From Rotaria sordida (taxonomy: Eukaryota; Rotifera; Eurotatoria; Philodinida; Philodinidae), in NCBI GenBank assembly GCA_905250125.1, contig CAJNOL010000218.1:1-64000 (forward strand): a DNA stretch of 64,000 bases, in the 5' to 3' direction. Position 1 is the stretch's first letter. Each line of letters opens with the position of its first letter. The translations under genes and the position numbers were made by a program. The notes below the pieces were generated by a model, which saw only the letters and a program-made list of their open reading frames with translations, was not told the DNA's origin and did no database searches. This document shows, in pieces, positions 37,870 through 49,907 of this stretch.

Positions 37870-40800
37870 TTTATTTCGTTTTGGATTTATATATTTAATA
37901 ATATCTTGAAAATTTAAGTAAAAACGGATGATTATTTTTATTTTTCAAAAAAATGAACGTAACAATCATCAAAATCTGAACTCGGATGGAAGTTATCAGT
38001 TGATAGAGTTCTCTCGTCAGTTTCAGCTTTTCCTGTCTTTTATTCTGATAGAGAAAAACATGATTTTTCCTTTGGTTAAATTAGTTAGATTTTTTTATCT
38101 TGTTAGCTTTGTTCTCGAAGTAATACTCGATACATAATATCTAGGTCGACTTCCTTCTAATCACTATTCAATATGATAAGTTTATTGGTATATAGAATAT
38201 CTAATTCATTCATTTTATTTCTATATAACGGATCACTAAGTTGACATTCGTGATCGAATTTTAGCTCTAACTGTCAAAGTTAAGCTAGAAGAAACAAAAG
38301 ATTAGTTATAGTTTTTGGATAATATTCAATCTTGAATTTCTATGATGAAAATTTTTAATTTTAAAAGGAAATTTTTTCTAAAACAGCCCTTTTTTTATAG
38401 TTTAAAAGTGAATTTTTTCCCAAATATATTTTTCTATGTGAATAACTAGATAAATATAAGTTGACTATTTTATATATTTGATAGGATTATTTGTTAAATG
38501 GTAGACTAGAATAGATTTCGTAGATTGAGTTTAGTTAACAAAAATCGACCTTATCAAAATAAAATATAAAAAATAATATAAGCAGACATTAGAATCCTTC
38601 TTGTTTGTATAAATGAAATGTGTCTAATTTTCAATTTTTATTCTCTATTTATTCTTATTTGTTTTTTTATATATTCGATTAGATATATATATGTTCTTTT
38701 CACTATGCATTAAAAAATTAATTTTAACTACGAAATAGAGATAAAATATTATCTTTAGAGAATTTTCTTTTATTCTATTAAACATCTCAATAGATTTCAT
38801 CGAAATTCATTGTTTTATATCGATATTAGATTTCATTTTTCTATGGTATCATTTCATAGGATTCGAAGAGACAATACAAAAAAAAAAACTTATTAATGTC
38901 ACACTTCTTTTTTGCACGTAGTTCTACATATTGACCTTCCCATTAGTTTTAAAATGTCTCTTAGAGCATTTCAAAGAATTCCATATGATACTTATCGATA
39001 GATATAAAACAATGTGATATTTGGAAATATTCATTTTTCGATAAAAGTAGAAGTTTGACGTGTTAGAAGACAACAACTTAAGAATGAGATATGAATTATT
39101 TCGAATGTTCTTTTTCGATTTGTGTAACTGTAAATATCCTATATTAAATGAATATTTATCTTATGAAAGATCTCAACTTCCGATATAAGAGAATTGTTAT
39201 TCTATATGAACTTTATAGAATGGAAAACAAAAAAAAAAAGAAAAGAAAATGACATATTAAGCTAAAAGTTTTTGTTAATCCATATAGTATTCAACTTTTT
39301 ATAAACATATTAAATAAATATATTTAACTAAATAATTCAAGATTTTAATTATATTTATTTCTGTAAGACGTTTTGCAAATAAATCGAATATTAAAAATGT
39401 GATATTAACTATATTTATTTATTTTCTAATCATATTATATTTGTGAGAATTACAAAAAATAAATCTATTATAACATATTTTATTTTCGATTTAATATTCT
39501 ATTGTAGAATATGGTAACCTTATAAATAATTAATTCTAGAAAGAATATATCCTATAGTCAAGGGTATAACCATATTAAATATAGAATTTATTCAAATTTT
39601 TCTGATCGATTTTTTTCAAATAAAAGTTAAATTTAATTTAATAAATTAACTTTAGATAAAATTGTTTATTTTTACTAAATAAACAAAACATTGAATAGTA
39701 ATCAAAGTTAAACTTAGATTTATTTTCTTCACCTAAACGAAACAATTGAAGTGTTTTATTGATAAAATCTTTTCGTTTAATAAATATATTTCAATCCTAT
39801 TTACCATATAAGATTTTCAATTCTAAATGATAACTTCAATTTTAATTATTTTTCAATTAAAATAATTATAAATTTGAGTAAATCTTTTTATTAAATCTTA
39901 ATTAATTTTAACATCATTTATAATCTTTAACTTTTATTTTAGACAACTCGTCGTACCTTAATGTTTTCATTTAGTTTTACATATGGAAAAAGGCGAAATC
40001 AAACATATGAAACATTACTTTTAAACTGAAAGAGATTTTGAAATCGTTGAATAGAAAATGATTTTCTGGTAGAAAGTTGGACGTCCCTCGTTCGTATAGA
40101 GATATCTATGACAAAATTGAAGGTAGTTATTGACAAAGTAGAATCATCTTCATCATGATTTATATTTCAATTCCATTGGGATCTTTATGACAGCGTCCTT
40201 TTTATCATAAAAAATGTTCATAAGCATATCTTTTTTTTCTATATGAATCGATTTGTCTGAAAACAAAAAAAAAGGAAGAAACCGCTAATGATATGATCTA
40301 TTGATTCTAATGGATAGATTCATATTGAATACAGATTATTTTAAATAAGATTGAATGAATTTTGTCTAAACCTTTTACTATTTATTATAAATGAAGTTTT
40401 AAAAAACTAATTTGATTTAAAAATTCAAATGAATATTTTTAATAAATAAAAATAAATTTAAAATGATTAATATTGATAGTTGTTGAGTGTAAATAATCTT
40501 AAAGAAGTATAGTCAATATCCGTCAAGAACAACAGCAAGAAAAACATAGTCAAGTTTGTTCTATTAGAAAACATCGTCAATCCGTCTGTTGTTATTTCTT
40601 TTTCTAACCATTTTGTTCGCCAGAGGTTTTGCTTTTTGATAAAATTGCCATCGCGCATCTAGAAATTTTTCCAATTGAAAAACTCGTTTATATAATAGAC
40701 ACATTTCTCTTTCAAATCATATATATATTCTTTTTTTAAAAATTTATAATCTTAATCAAATAATTAAAAACTTTCCAACTATCCATCAAATCTTATCTTG

Positions 40801-41185
40801 TTCGTCATATGTTTACACATTTATTTCAATATTATTATGATTAAATTATTGAATATTTTATATAATATTATAGAGAAAAGTCTTTTCTATCAAATAGGAT
40901 TAAAATTTTTTTAAAATAAAATAAAATTCTATGAAAAAAATCTAAATTTGTTGAAGAGGGCTTGAACAATTGTAAAAAATCTCGCTTGACAAAACTGATC
41001 CTATGTGCGGTTCGACTCGTTTACGGAGAAAGAAGGAGAGGAAAAAAAAGCAAGAACGACAACGACCAACATAGACTATCACCATCATTCTCATTCATTC
41101 TATCGACATCGTTCTCCCGCTCGCACGCACATATACACATCTTTTTTTTTTTTGCTTCATATTCATATATATTAAATAAAATAAA
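37870..41185. other. AT-rich intergenic region
   Basis: Very AT-rich; open frames at 37928-38137, 40467-40658 and 40962-41189 have no recognisable content. The last 100 bp, including a TATATATTAAATAAAATAAA leader just before the H1 start, should hold the H1 promoter and 5' leader. Confidence 0.5.
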
Positions 41186-42268
41186 ATGACTGATCTTACA
41201 AATCCAACATCATCAACATCATTTAATACATCACAAACAGGAACAACAACATCAGGTTCAAATACAAATAAAAAAAGTAAAAGTAATTCATTAAATAAAA
41301 ATCGAAAAGTTCAAAATACAAAAACTCATCCAAAATATTCTCTTATGATAAAACAAGCAATAACACAATTAAATGATCGTAATGGTACATCAAAAGCTGC
41401 TTTATTAAAATATATTTTAGCTAATTATAAAGTTAATCCAACAACAGCAAATCAACATCTTAAATCAGCATTACGTGCTGGAATTAAAAATACAACATTA
41501 AAACAAACAAAAGGTATTGGAGCAAGTGGAAGTTTTAAATTAAGTTCAACATCATCATCACCAGCAGCAACAAAAAATAAAAAATCATCAACTAAAAAAA
41601 CAAATAAATCAACAACAAAAACAAATAAATCACCAAGTCGATCAAAAACATCAACTACAAATAAAAAATCAACTAACACAAATAAATCTCGTTCATCATC
41701 TAAACCGAAATCAACAACTGGAACAACTAAACGAAAACGTTCAGCATCTCCAACAAAAAAAGCTCCAGCTAAAAAACCTGCTACTACTAACGTTAATAAT
41801 CCAGTAGCAGCAACAACAACAACAACAACAGCTACACCATCAACAGCTAATACTCAAATAAAAAAGAAAACAACAACAAAGGCTAAAACAGGTTAGTTTA
41901 TTTATTAATAATAAATAAATATATTTCATTTGAATTATTTAATATATATTTATATAGCTGCTAAACCAAAATCGAGAACATCAATTAAAACAAAATCTTC
42001 AGGTAAAACAAAAAGTCCAAAAAAGAAATCAACTTCAACAAAAAAGAAAACATCTACTGGATCATCAAAAGCAAAAACAAAATCATCGAAATCGAAATCA
42101 TCAACTAGAAATGTAGCTAATGCACCTCCAACAACAACAACTACTGCCGCTACTACAAATGTTGCTAATACGAGTACAAATGTAGCTTCAACAGGTAAAA
42201 AAGCTCGTAAAACTCCAACAACAACAAAAAAAGGCAAAACTTCAAGAAAAACATCAAGCAAAAAATAA
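41186..42268 (+). CDS. Linker histone H1, 2 exons, 338 aa
   Basis: Binds linker DNA at the nucleosome and compacts chromatin in the nucleus. Exons 41186-41891 and 41958-42268 (66-bp intron) join in frame. The globular winged-helix domain is at about 47-120: HPKYSLMIKQAITQLNDRNG, SKAALLKYILANY, then LKSALRAGIKNTTLKQTKG and GASGSFKLS, all hallmark H1/H5 positions. The N-terminal 46 residues are Ser/Thr/Asn-rich. The long C-terminal tail (about 218 residues) is dominated by Lys, Ser and Thr, with SPKK-type motifs (SPTKKAPAKK, KSPKKKS) typical of DNA-binding and phosphorylated H1 tails. It is longer than the usual 200-230 aa H1. The intron and a downstream AATAAA (42632-42637) suggest a replication-independent, polyadenylated gene rather than a clustered stem-loop histone gene. 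Two long antisense open frames are mirror images of the lysine-rich repeats. Confidence 0.92.
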
Positions 42269-42509
42269 CTAAAAATATAAATGAAGAATTAATGTATATT
42301 ATGTAATAAGATCTATTTTTTCGTTTATTTACTACCCTTAGAATGTACTTTTCTATAATATAATTTCATCATTCATTGCACATATTATACACTTAACATA
42401 TTATATTCTTTCTTCGGGTTTTCTTTTTCTTTCCATGTTGTTTATTTGTTGTCTTTGTAAAGCGTATTATGAACGCTGATATTAATTATTATTATAACTA
42501 GATATATAC

Positions 42510-42541
<32 letters not shown>

Positions 42542-43018
42542 TGCCCTTTTCTTTTTTCTTGCTTTTGCTTTTGTGTGTGTATATATATATAGACGTACAT
42601 TCTTTTTCTTGTCTCGCCGCTAACTGAGATTAATAAAAAAGAAAAAAACAAAAACTTATTTTATTCTTTTACTTGAAGAATATTTGCAGATAATATATGA
42701 ATATATAAAATATTTTAACTGGATATTCTTAAATAGATATATCAATAAATATAAAGCACCCTTATAAATAATGTTAAAATAGTGAAGTTTAACAAATAAA
42801 AGGTGATCATATTGAATATATTGTTTGTCGAACGAATATTCAATCAATGAATAAAAATAATGATCAATTGAAAAACGATCAATTTTTTCTATATCTTGTT
42901 TATATTAAAATAAACGAAGCGAGATTATATAATAAAGATAATAAATAATGCACAATAAAAGTATAGAATGAATATGAGCATATTAGTTGAAATAAATATA
43001 TTGATAAAATAATTAAAT
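42269..43018. other. Convergent 3' region between H1 and the minus-strand pair
   Basis: Holds the 3' flanks of H1 (+) and of the small protein gene (-), with (AT)n and (TG)n microsatellites at about 42505-42545. No gene is supported. Confidence 0.6.
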
Positions 43019-43231
43019 TCAATGTTGTAGTTGAATATTCATTTGAGGTGGTTCTTTTTTAGTTTTATCATCTGATTTAGTTGCTGTTGAATTTATTTGT
43101 TTTAGTTGTATTGGATAATCATCATCAGAAATTCCGTATTCTTTTCGAATTTCTGCAGTATTTTCCTCAGCTGCTGCTTTTGCTGCATCTTGTTCTCGAT
43201 TTTCAATTGATGAATTAATGTTTTCAGACAT
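43019..43231 (-). CDS. Small acidic protein of unknown function, second gene of an operon-like pair
   Basis: 70 aa, intronless, starting MSENINSSIENREQD. It is hydrophilic and charged, with a helix-prone Glu/Ala-rich middle (DAAKAAAEENTAEIRK) and an acidic patch (ISDDDYPIQ). There is no signal peptide or membrane segment and I do not recognise the family. The start codon lies 48 bp after the stop of the methyltransferase on the same strand, preceded by a 12-T tract and TTTTAG, a good splice acceptor. Codon use is like its neighbours. It could alternatively be a downstream exon of another transcript, but it opens with an ATG in good position and ends in TAA. Confidence 0.55.
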   Translation of the reverse strand: MSENINSSIENREQDAAKAAAEENTAEIRKEYGISDDDYPIQLKQINSTATKSDDKTKKEPPQMNIQLQH

Positions 43232-43279
43232 CTATCTAAAATATTAAAAAAAAAAGAGAATTTATTAAATTCTCTTTTG
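43232..43279 (-). promoter_or_regulatory. Compact intercistronic region: stem-loop, AATAAA, T tract, splice acceptor
   Basis: Reading the minus strand after the methyltransferase TAA: AAAGAGAATTTAATAAATTC is a palindromic stem (AGAGAATTT / AAATTCTCT) that contains AATAAA, followed by twelve T, AATATTTTAG and the next ATG. This order (poly-A signal, U-rich tract, acceptor) is what trans-spliced operons use. Bdelloid rotifers are known to trans-splice a spliced leader. The function is inferred. Confidence 0.5.
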
Positions 43280-44152
43280 TTAAATTTTTGAAACAATTAT
43301 TTGCACAACTGGTATTTCAGAAAATTTTCCTTTAATTAACTCTCGAATTTTTTCTATAATACGTTCTCTGATTAAATAAATATTATCATTTTGTGTCCAT
43401 TGATTAGTTTTTAAATGTTCAATTAACCAATTTGGTGTCATTAACATAAAATCAAGATCAAAAGTTAATGGCGATCGATGAATATCAATTGTACATGATT
43501 CAAGTTTAAGTCCAGATTTATTTGCTGTTTCTTCTAAAGATTTTCTTGATCGAGTTGTTATTGATTTTTTTCGATTTATTGTTATAAAATATTTAGGATA
43601 ATTAAAATAAGTTAAGGCATCATTAATATATGTTTCAATTTGATCACATTTATAATGTTCTGTTTCATCAAATGAATGATACCATATTGTATAAAGAAAA
43701 AAACCTTTTTTAGGTTTAAGTAATTTTGATATAACAGGATAAATATTATTTTCAGACATTAAATGCATTGAAGCATTACAAAGAATAAAATCAAAATAAT
43801 GAAGAGGTAAATCAGGTATTGTAAGACAATCTTCAGCAGCGACATTATATAAATGAGAATTGTTTAGATTTTGTTTTGCGTGTAAAAACATTCTTTCAGC
43901 TGGTTCAATAAGATATAATGATGATGGTGATATATGAAGATATTCGATTAATAATTTCGATACTAAACCAGTTCCAGCAGCTAAATCAATAATATTTATA
44001 TCTTTATCATATTTATCTCGATGTTTTTCAACAAATTTAATAAGACCCATAGCCATATCAGAAAATATTTCATAATTATTAATTAATATTTCATAAGGAT
44101 CAGCACGTATATGCCACGAATCAATTGTTTTCTTACGTTCATTATCATCCAT
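43280..44152 (-). CDS. Class I SAM-dependent methyltransferase
   Basis: Intronless, 290 aa, ATG at 44152-44150. It would transfer a methyl group from S-adenosylmethionine to an unknown small molecule or protein. Motif I is IIDLAAGTG (about 54-62), the acidic residue of the second strand is Glu83 in LYLIEPAER, AAEDC (106-110) is the motif III position, and FDFILCNASMH (120-130) is the motif IV/post-II strand. The C-terminal third carries KSGLKLESCTI and the family's late strands. The overall size fits cytosolic Methyltransf_11/25-type enzymes. No signal peptide. The next gene follows after 48 bp. Substrate cannot be told from sequence. Confidence 0.85.
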   Translation of the reverse strand: MDDNERKKTIDSWHIRADPYEILINNYEIFSDMAMGLIKFVEKHRDKYDKDINIIDLAAGTGLVSKLLIEYLHISPSSLYLIEPAERMFLHAKQNLNNSHLYNVAAEDCLTIPDLPLHYFDFILCNASMHLMSENNIYPVISKLLKPKKGFFLYTIWYHSFDETEHYKCDQIETYINDALTYFNYPKYFITINRKKSITTRSRKSLEETANKSGLKLESCTIDIHRSPLTFDLDFMLMTPNWLIEHLKTNQWTQNDNIYLIRERIIEKIRELIKGKFSEIPVVQIIVSKI

Positions 44153-44695
44153 TGTTTTATATCAAGAAAAACAAAACAAAAAAATGAATAAATATTAGTT
44201 TTATTGTTTTTTCTTGGAAGATTTATTTATTTATTTATTCATACAATTCAAAGAATAATCATAACGCCAAAAAAAAACAAACAAAACACAAAAATCAATA
44301 AAAGTGAAAACACCGTCGTTTTCAATCTCATTCTCCTTCATCATTTCACAATTATATTTTTAAAAAAATCAATTGACAAAATAACAAAATGAAAGATAAA
44401 ACTCATGCAGACTATACGAAACGGAAGAATATATTCATTTCGATTAAGAAATCAAACAAAAAAACAAAGATTCAGCTAGTGTCGACTAAAATAAAATCAC
44501 TGTCGTACATATAGATACAATTTATTACTTTTTTTCCTTCTTAGGAATAAAATATAGGAGTTAATTAAAACATATTATGATTATGAATCGTTTAAAAACC
44601 AAGTCAATGTAATTGTATAGAATGAATAAATATGAAAGGATTATTTGTCTCATATAATAATGATATGATGAAATAAGAAAGTAAATAGTTTCTAT
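44153..44695. other. Spacer between methyltransferase and kinase genes
   Basis: Contains the methyltransferase promoter region and the kinase 3' flank; TTTATT at 44521-44526 is AATAAA on the minus strand, 170 bp after the kinase stop. No gene seen. Confidence 0.6.
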
Positions 44696-47600
44696 TTAAA
44701 TAGACATTCTAACAGCACCTGATGATATTTGAACATGATTTGTGTCTGTTGTTGAATCGTTTATAGTTGTTGATGTTCGTGGAATATAATTTGCTTTGGA
44801 TATATGTTCAGACAAAATTCGACTAAAATCATTACATAAATTTGGATAATGTCGATCATTATTTAGAAATAAACGTCGTAAATTTTCAAATAACTCAACA
44901 CCATTTTCCGTATTATGTGTTAAATTATTATTTGAAGATGGAATATTATAACGAATTGAAAGCTATTTTAAAATAAGAAATTTTTTTTTATTAAAGATAA
45001 ATTTTTTTATTTTTTTTTTAATTAAAATTACATCATCAAATATTGATTTAAATAATGGATTTACTTCAATCGATTGTTTGGGCTAAAATCATATAATTAA
45101 ATAATAAAAATAGATCGAAAAATAAAGAAAAAAAACGATTCTTTTTTTCTTGGCAGAGAAGATTTCAAGATGATAAATTTATTTTTAAAATTTCGTTCTA
45201 ATAATAATAATATAAGATGATTTAAATGACATACTAAATGAGCATAATTGAGAGATGATTTTACAGTTCCACCTCCATATTCCCATTGAGATGAATTATG
45301 TTTTGATCTAAAAAATGAATTATATTAATAAATATAATATTTAATTAATTATTTATTTGACTAACTGATCTTCATCTGAACTTGATCCACTATCAGATTT
45401 TTCTTCATGATCATGTTTTTTTTTCCAATTTTGATAACGTATTATTAATTCAATTAAATATTTCGTTGGTTTTGTTGTTGAAACAAATTTAAATCGACGT
45501 AATTGTGTAGCTGTTGGTCTCTTATATAAAAAAAAAAAACAAAATAAAAATGATAAATTTCTTTTTTTTATTTAAAATAATTATTTCTTTTTGAAAAATT
45601 ACATGTTGAGGATTTTTTTGTAAACAAGCTTCAACAAATTCTCTAAAAGCATCTGAATAATCTTTTCCAGGTAATTGTGGTGGAGGATTTTTTGGAATTT
45701 GTAATAAAACACGCATTGGATGTAAATCAGAATTAGGTGGTTCACCTTTTCCTAATTCAATTGATGTTATACCAAGTGACCATATATCTGCCTACAAAAA
45801 TCATATTTTCAATTCATTATTTTTTTTTTTTAATTAGTATTAATTAGAAAGTTAGAGAATTTCTATCGAAATATGATTATTATATCTAATCTATCTATAC
45901 GAATTAACAATGAAATAATTCTTTTCATTATTCAATTTAAATATACATTTTTTAAATTTAAATTTTAGTTGAGTTATTTTATAAATAGGAAAAATTAACA
46001 ATGATTAATCAAATACAAATCTATAGATAATTATGTAAAAAAAAAACAAGATAATTAAATAAAAAGTATTTTAAATTAAATCAATAATATGTTTTATTAA
46101 AAAACAGAATTAATCATAGCTCTAGTTCACTTTTACCAGAAAAATCCTCGAAGAGTTCCCAGAAAATTGTCAAGCATTTCACGATGAGTTTAAAGATTCG
46201 TCAAGAAATTTCTAAAAATCTTCTGGGCGCTAAAGTGAACCTATTCATTTTTTTCACAACTATGTTACTTTTTGTCAACCGAAATCTATTTTTCCAAAAA
46301 AAATTTTTAATTTTTTGAAAGAACCTTCCACCTAAGCCGTTCAACAGATCTCATCTCAACGAACGAGTTCTGCGGATCAACTGTTAACTCACAGTCAGAA
46401 ATAATGAATTATCGGGGAGAGGGATCAGGTAGAAGTTCAAATGATATTTATTATTTACGAGGAAAGGTCCCCAAGTGATCTGTCACTTTTGACTTGGAAG
46501 TATGTACGTCAAAACGAGCTACGAATACTGTGAAAAGAGTTCGAGCCGATAGCTTGCATCTGTTAGCTCAATACCGTGGTTCCCGTCAGAAACATCAGGA
46601 AAACTTATTTTCAAATTTCGACTTGGAAATTTGCATAGGGACAGACCTCAATGAGAATGGTTTGCTGTGAAAGTTTCAGATATTTTCATTGTTTCTATCC
46701 TAGAATACAACTATGGTGACAGAAGATTTTTCACATTACTTACAAACGCAGATTCTAATGCTCTTATTTCAGATTAGGAGCATTCTGAAAAGTTGAAACT
46801 TTCAGAATAAACTATTCTCATTGAGGTCTGCCTCTATGTAAAGTTCCAAATCGAAATTCGAAAATAAGTTTTTCTGGTAGTTCTGATGGGAACCACGGCA
46901 TTAAGTTAACAGATACCATAAAAATGCACTATCTCACCAGACCTCGAAACGGGTCATCCGGTCCGATGATTTTATCCTTTTTTGCAATAAATTTTTCTGA
47001 GATTTGGCTCACCCCTGAGGGAGGGAAATAAGAGGAAGCTTCTTCACGCTACCCCTTCCCCTTGATCATCACTTTTTACAAAAGTTGAAAAGTATGAAAT
47101 AGCTGTCTAATGAGAAAAAAAATCTTTGAAAACGAAGTTTGTTTCGGATCCGGGCCATAAAAAAAGTGGCTTGATTTTGAGGTCTGCAAGCTATGAACGT
47201 GAACTCTTTTCGCAGTATTCATAGCTCGTTATGATGTATATGATTCCAACTTAAAAGTAATGGATCATTTAGGAAGCTTCCCTCGTTAGAAAAAAATGAA
47301 TGTTAAAAATAAACATTTATATATTTTTATAGCCGCGAAAGAAAACAGTAAATGCATTCCTGCAATCCCTCATAAATTCTCCTGAATGTTTTTTCGTTTT
47401 TTTCTACTCTCTAAAACTCGGGGATTCACTAGGGATTTCTCTGGAGAAAGTACAGAAAAATCTTATTTTATAAATTCACATTTTGTTTTATAAGAAAAGC
47501 AGATAATATTCCGTTCGATCTGCTTCCAACGGTGCGAATATGATTATAATAGCATCCGATACATAATAATAAAAAAGGTTGAGATGAAAATTGTTTGTTA

Positions 47601-49232
47601 TTTATCTATGAAATCCAGTGTGCATTATGTCAAGATATTCTTATGTGTATAAAACATTGCATTGTTTTATTTATAGATGAAATAGTCGACCAGCAGCTGT
47701 CTGCTTGCATATTGTATATGTCAAAGAACAAATTTAATAGAATTCTTATATGATAAATCTTCCACCTATTTCAAATGTTAATTGAGATGTGGCGTCATTT
47801 TTCTAAGGATTTTTCGATAGATTGTCTTTTAATTTATGTCTTCTGTTCGCTACTAACATAAACATGTTCTCATGACAAGTATTTTTCATCAGTAAATTGA
47901 ATTTTCTTCAAGTGTTGAGAAGAAAAAAAAGCGAATTAATCATTTATCGAAAAAAATAATTTGATTCATAGGATCGACAATAACTCGAACAGAACTTTAT
48001 TTTTTTTTTCTAAAAATTGGATGTGCATGTGTAAAATAAACTTTTTTATTTATAGATTATCGATTTGTTTTTTTGAGGTACATCTTCTAATATATATTCT
48101 CTTTTAATAAAATATATTAGCTGATGAAAAGATAAGTTAGAAGAAATAGCCATTAATTATGGGTCATTCATTATTATTTTGTCAGATATCTATTATCGTT
48201 CGGAATATTACAATCAGATTTTTCATAATGTAATCCTGTATCAAAATTACAGAAAATAATTGTAATTAAATAGATAAATGACAGCATAGACTGAATGATA
48301 TCGATAAAAATAAGTTCAATAAAATATATTGAGAGTTGAATATATAATAGATAAATATCCTTAATCATTCTGTTATTTTCAAAGTAGATTCTTTATTTAT
48401 TATTGACATAAACGTAGGAAGAGCGCATATTTTAGTTTAAAGATGAAAACAATAATAGGAAGAATAATTTATAAAATAATCTTACCGAATAATCATATTT
48501 ATGTTGCATAATAACTTCAGGTGGCATCCAAAAAGGTGTTCCAACAAAAGTACATCCTTTATTAATTGATTCTGTTAATTGTTTTGCAACACCAAAATCT
48601 GCTAATTTAACATCTCCATGTTCAGAAAGAAGAATATTAGCTGCTTTTATATCACGATGAATTTTCTTTTCCCAATGTAAATATTCAAGACCTTTAAGAA
48701 CTTCTCGTAAAATAATAGAAATATATTTTTCATTAAATACACCAGGTTTCATTAGATCTAATGCTGAACCACCACCGAGATATTCCATAACAATCCATAA
48801 TTTAGTTTCCTTATTTATAATCAAAATTAATTTATTCAATGAAAAATAAAATAAATTTACTTTTAAATAAGAACCAAAATATTTAGTTACATATGGTGAA
48901 TTACATTGAGAAAGTACTTGAATTTCTTGTTGAATATCTTCGATTTCATCTTCAGATTTTTCCAAATCGATTATTTTAATTGCAATGATATTTGATAATT
49001 TTCTATTTATACCTTTATAAACTTCCTTTAGAAAAAACAAAAATAATAAAAAACAAAAAACAAAATAAAATAAATCATTTACTCCAAATGATCCACGACC
49101 GATATGTTCAAGTCGTTGAAATAGATCTTCGGGATCAACTTGACCCTAGATAAATTATATTTCAACTATTTTATTAAATTATTAAATATATTATCATACT
49201 TTTTGTTGAGACACTTTTGAAGTACCAATCAT
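44696..49232 (-). CDS. STE20-family Ser/Thr kinase of the GCKIII type, 9 exons, 439 aa
   Basis: Close in layout to STK24/STK25/STK26 (MST3/YSK1/MST4), cytosolic kinases that act with striatin/CCM3 complexes. Exons: 49232-49200, 49145-49083, 49025-48861, 48809-48486, 45791-45603, 45520-45366, 45307-45235, 45082-45032, 44962-44696 (1320 nt). The glycine loop is IGRGSFGEVYKG (26-37), followed by catalytic Lys49 (AIKII), HRDIKAAN (138-145), DFG (158-160), activation loop CTFVGTPFW with Thr174, and ADIWSLGIT. The tail has [10 protein letters not shown], an acidic [10 protein letters not shown] linker and a helical C-terminus ([11 protein letters not shown]) like the GCKIII dimerisation/CCM3-binding region. 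Oddity: the APE motif reads WMPPEV, with Pro183 in place of Ala. Intron 4 is 2.7 kb and holds a large foldback; the others are 40-90 bp. All joins are GT..AG and in phase. Confidence 0.93.
46430..47290. repeat. Large foldback element in kinase intron 4, copy 1
   Basis: Left arm about 46468-46690 pairs with right arm about 46785-47265. Matching blocks are ACTTGGAAATTTGCATAGGG against its complement near 46840, the block around CTCAATGAGAATGG, and GAGCTACGAATACTGTGAAA against TTTCGCAGTATTCATAGCTC near 47205. A G+C-rich, unpaired segment (about 46930-47180) interrupts the right arm. The same arm sequence recurs at 62571-63090. Confidence 0.75.
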
Positions 49233-49907
49233 TGAACTTTAAAAAAAAACTAAAAAAAGAAATTTTATTTTTATTTCGTTTCTTATTTAACTTACATTTT
49301 ATTATTTATTTAAATGTAAACAATAAATTACCGTCTCATGTACAGATAAACACATTTTTGTTTTACTTGTTGTTATAGTGAATTTTAATGGTGTAGAATT
49401 GAGACGCAATACAAAGTAAATACATTCTAAAGAAAAATATACTTTCACTTTATTCGTTCTTGCTTTTGACTTAGTAACAACTAACGTTTAGTTTAGCTTA
49501 CAAATTATTTTCATTGGTTGAATGTTTAAGCCAAACAGAAATATGAATTTGTTTCAATAAAACACGAATATCTTATTTTATTAGTTATTCTTTACTAGTA
49601 TCTTAAGAATTCTTTCTTTTTTTTCAGTAAATAAAATAATGACTTAGTAATTTACTAACGTAGATGAATTACTCAAGTATTTCGTAATAGAGAGAATATA
49701 AATAGAGAATATTCAACGGGTCTGAATATGTGTTTCCCGTCAAAATCCAAGATCGTTTTATCAGGTATAGACCTTTCACTCTTATCAAAATTCTATTAGA
49801 GGAAAAAATCATAGAAAAAAAATGAATTTGAGATAAATTTTATTTTATTTTTTTCTTTTGTATATAAACAATAAATGCGGAAACTTCGAATTTAAATCCG
49901 AGAGTTA
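49233..49907. other. Upstream flank of the kinase gene
   Basis: Probable kinase promoter/5' leader region. It contains a block at 49384-49429 (GAATTTTAATGGTGTAGAAT followed by TGAGACGCAATAC) that is repeated almost exactly at 63182-63228. No gene. Confidence 0.5.

Noticed and set aside
41452-42261. Long antisense frames opposite histone H1 (Val/Phe/Asp-rich)
   Set aside because: They are reverse-strand shadows of Lys/Ser/Thr-rich codons and end with the H1 repeats.
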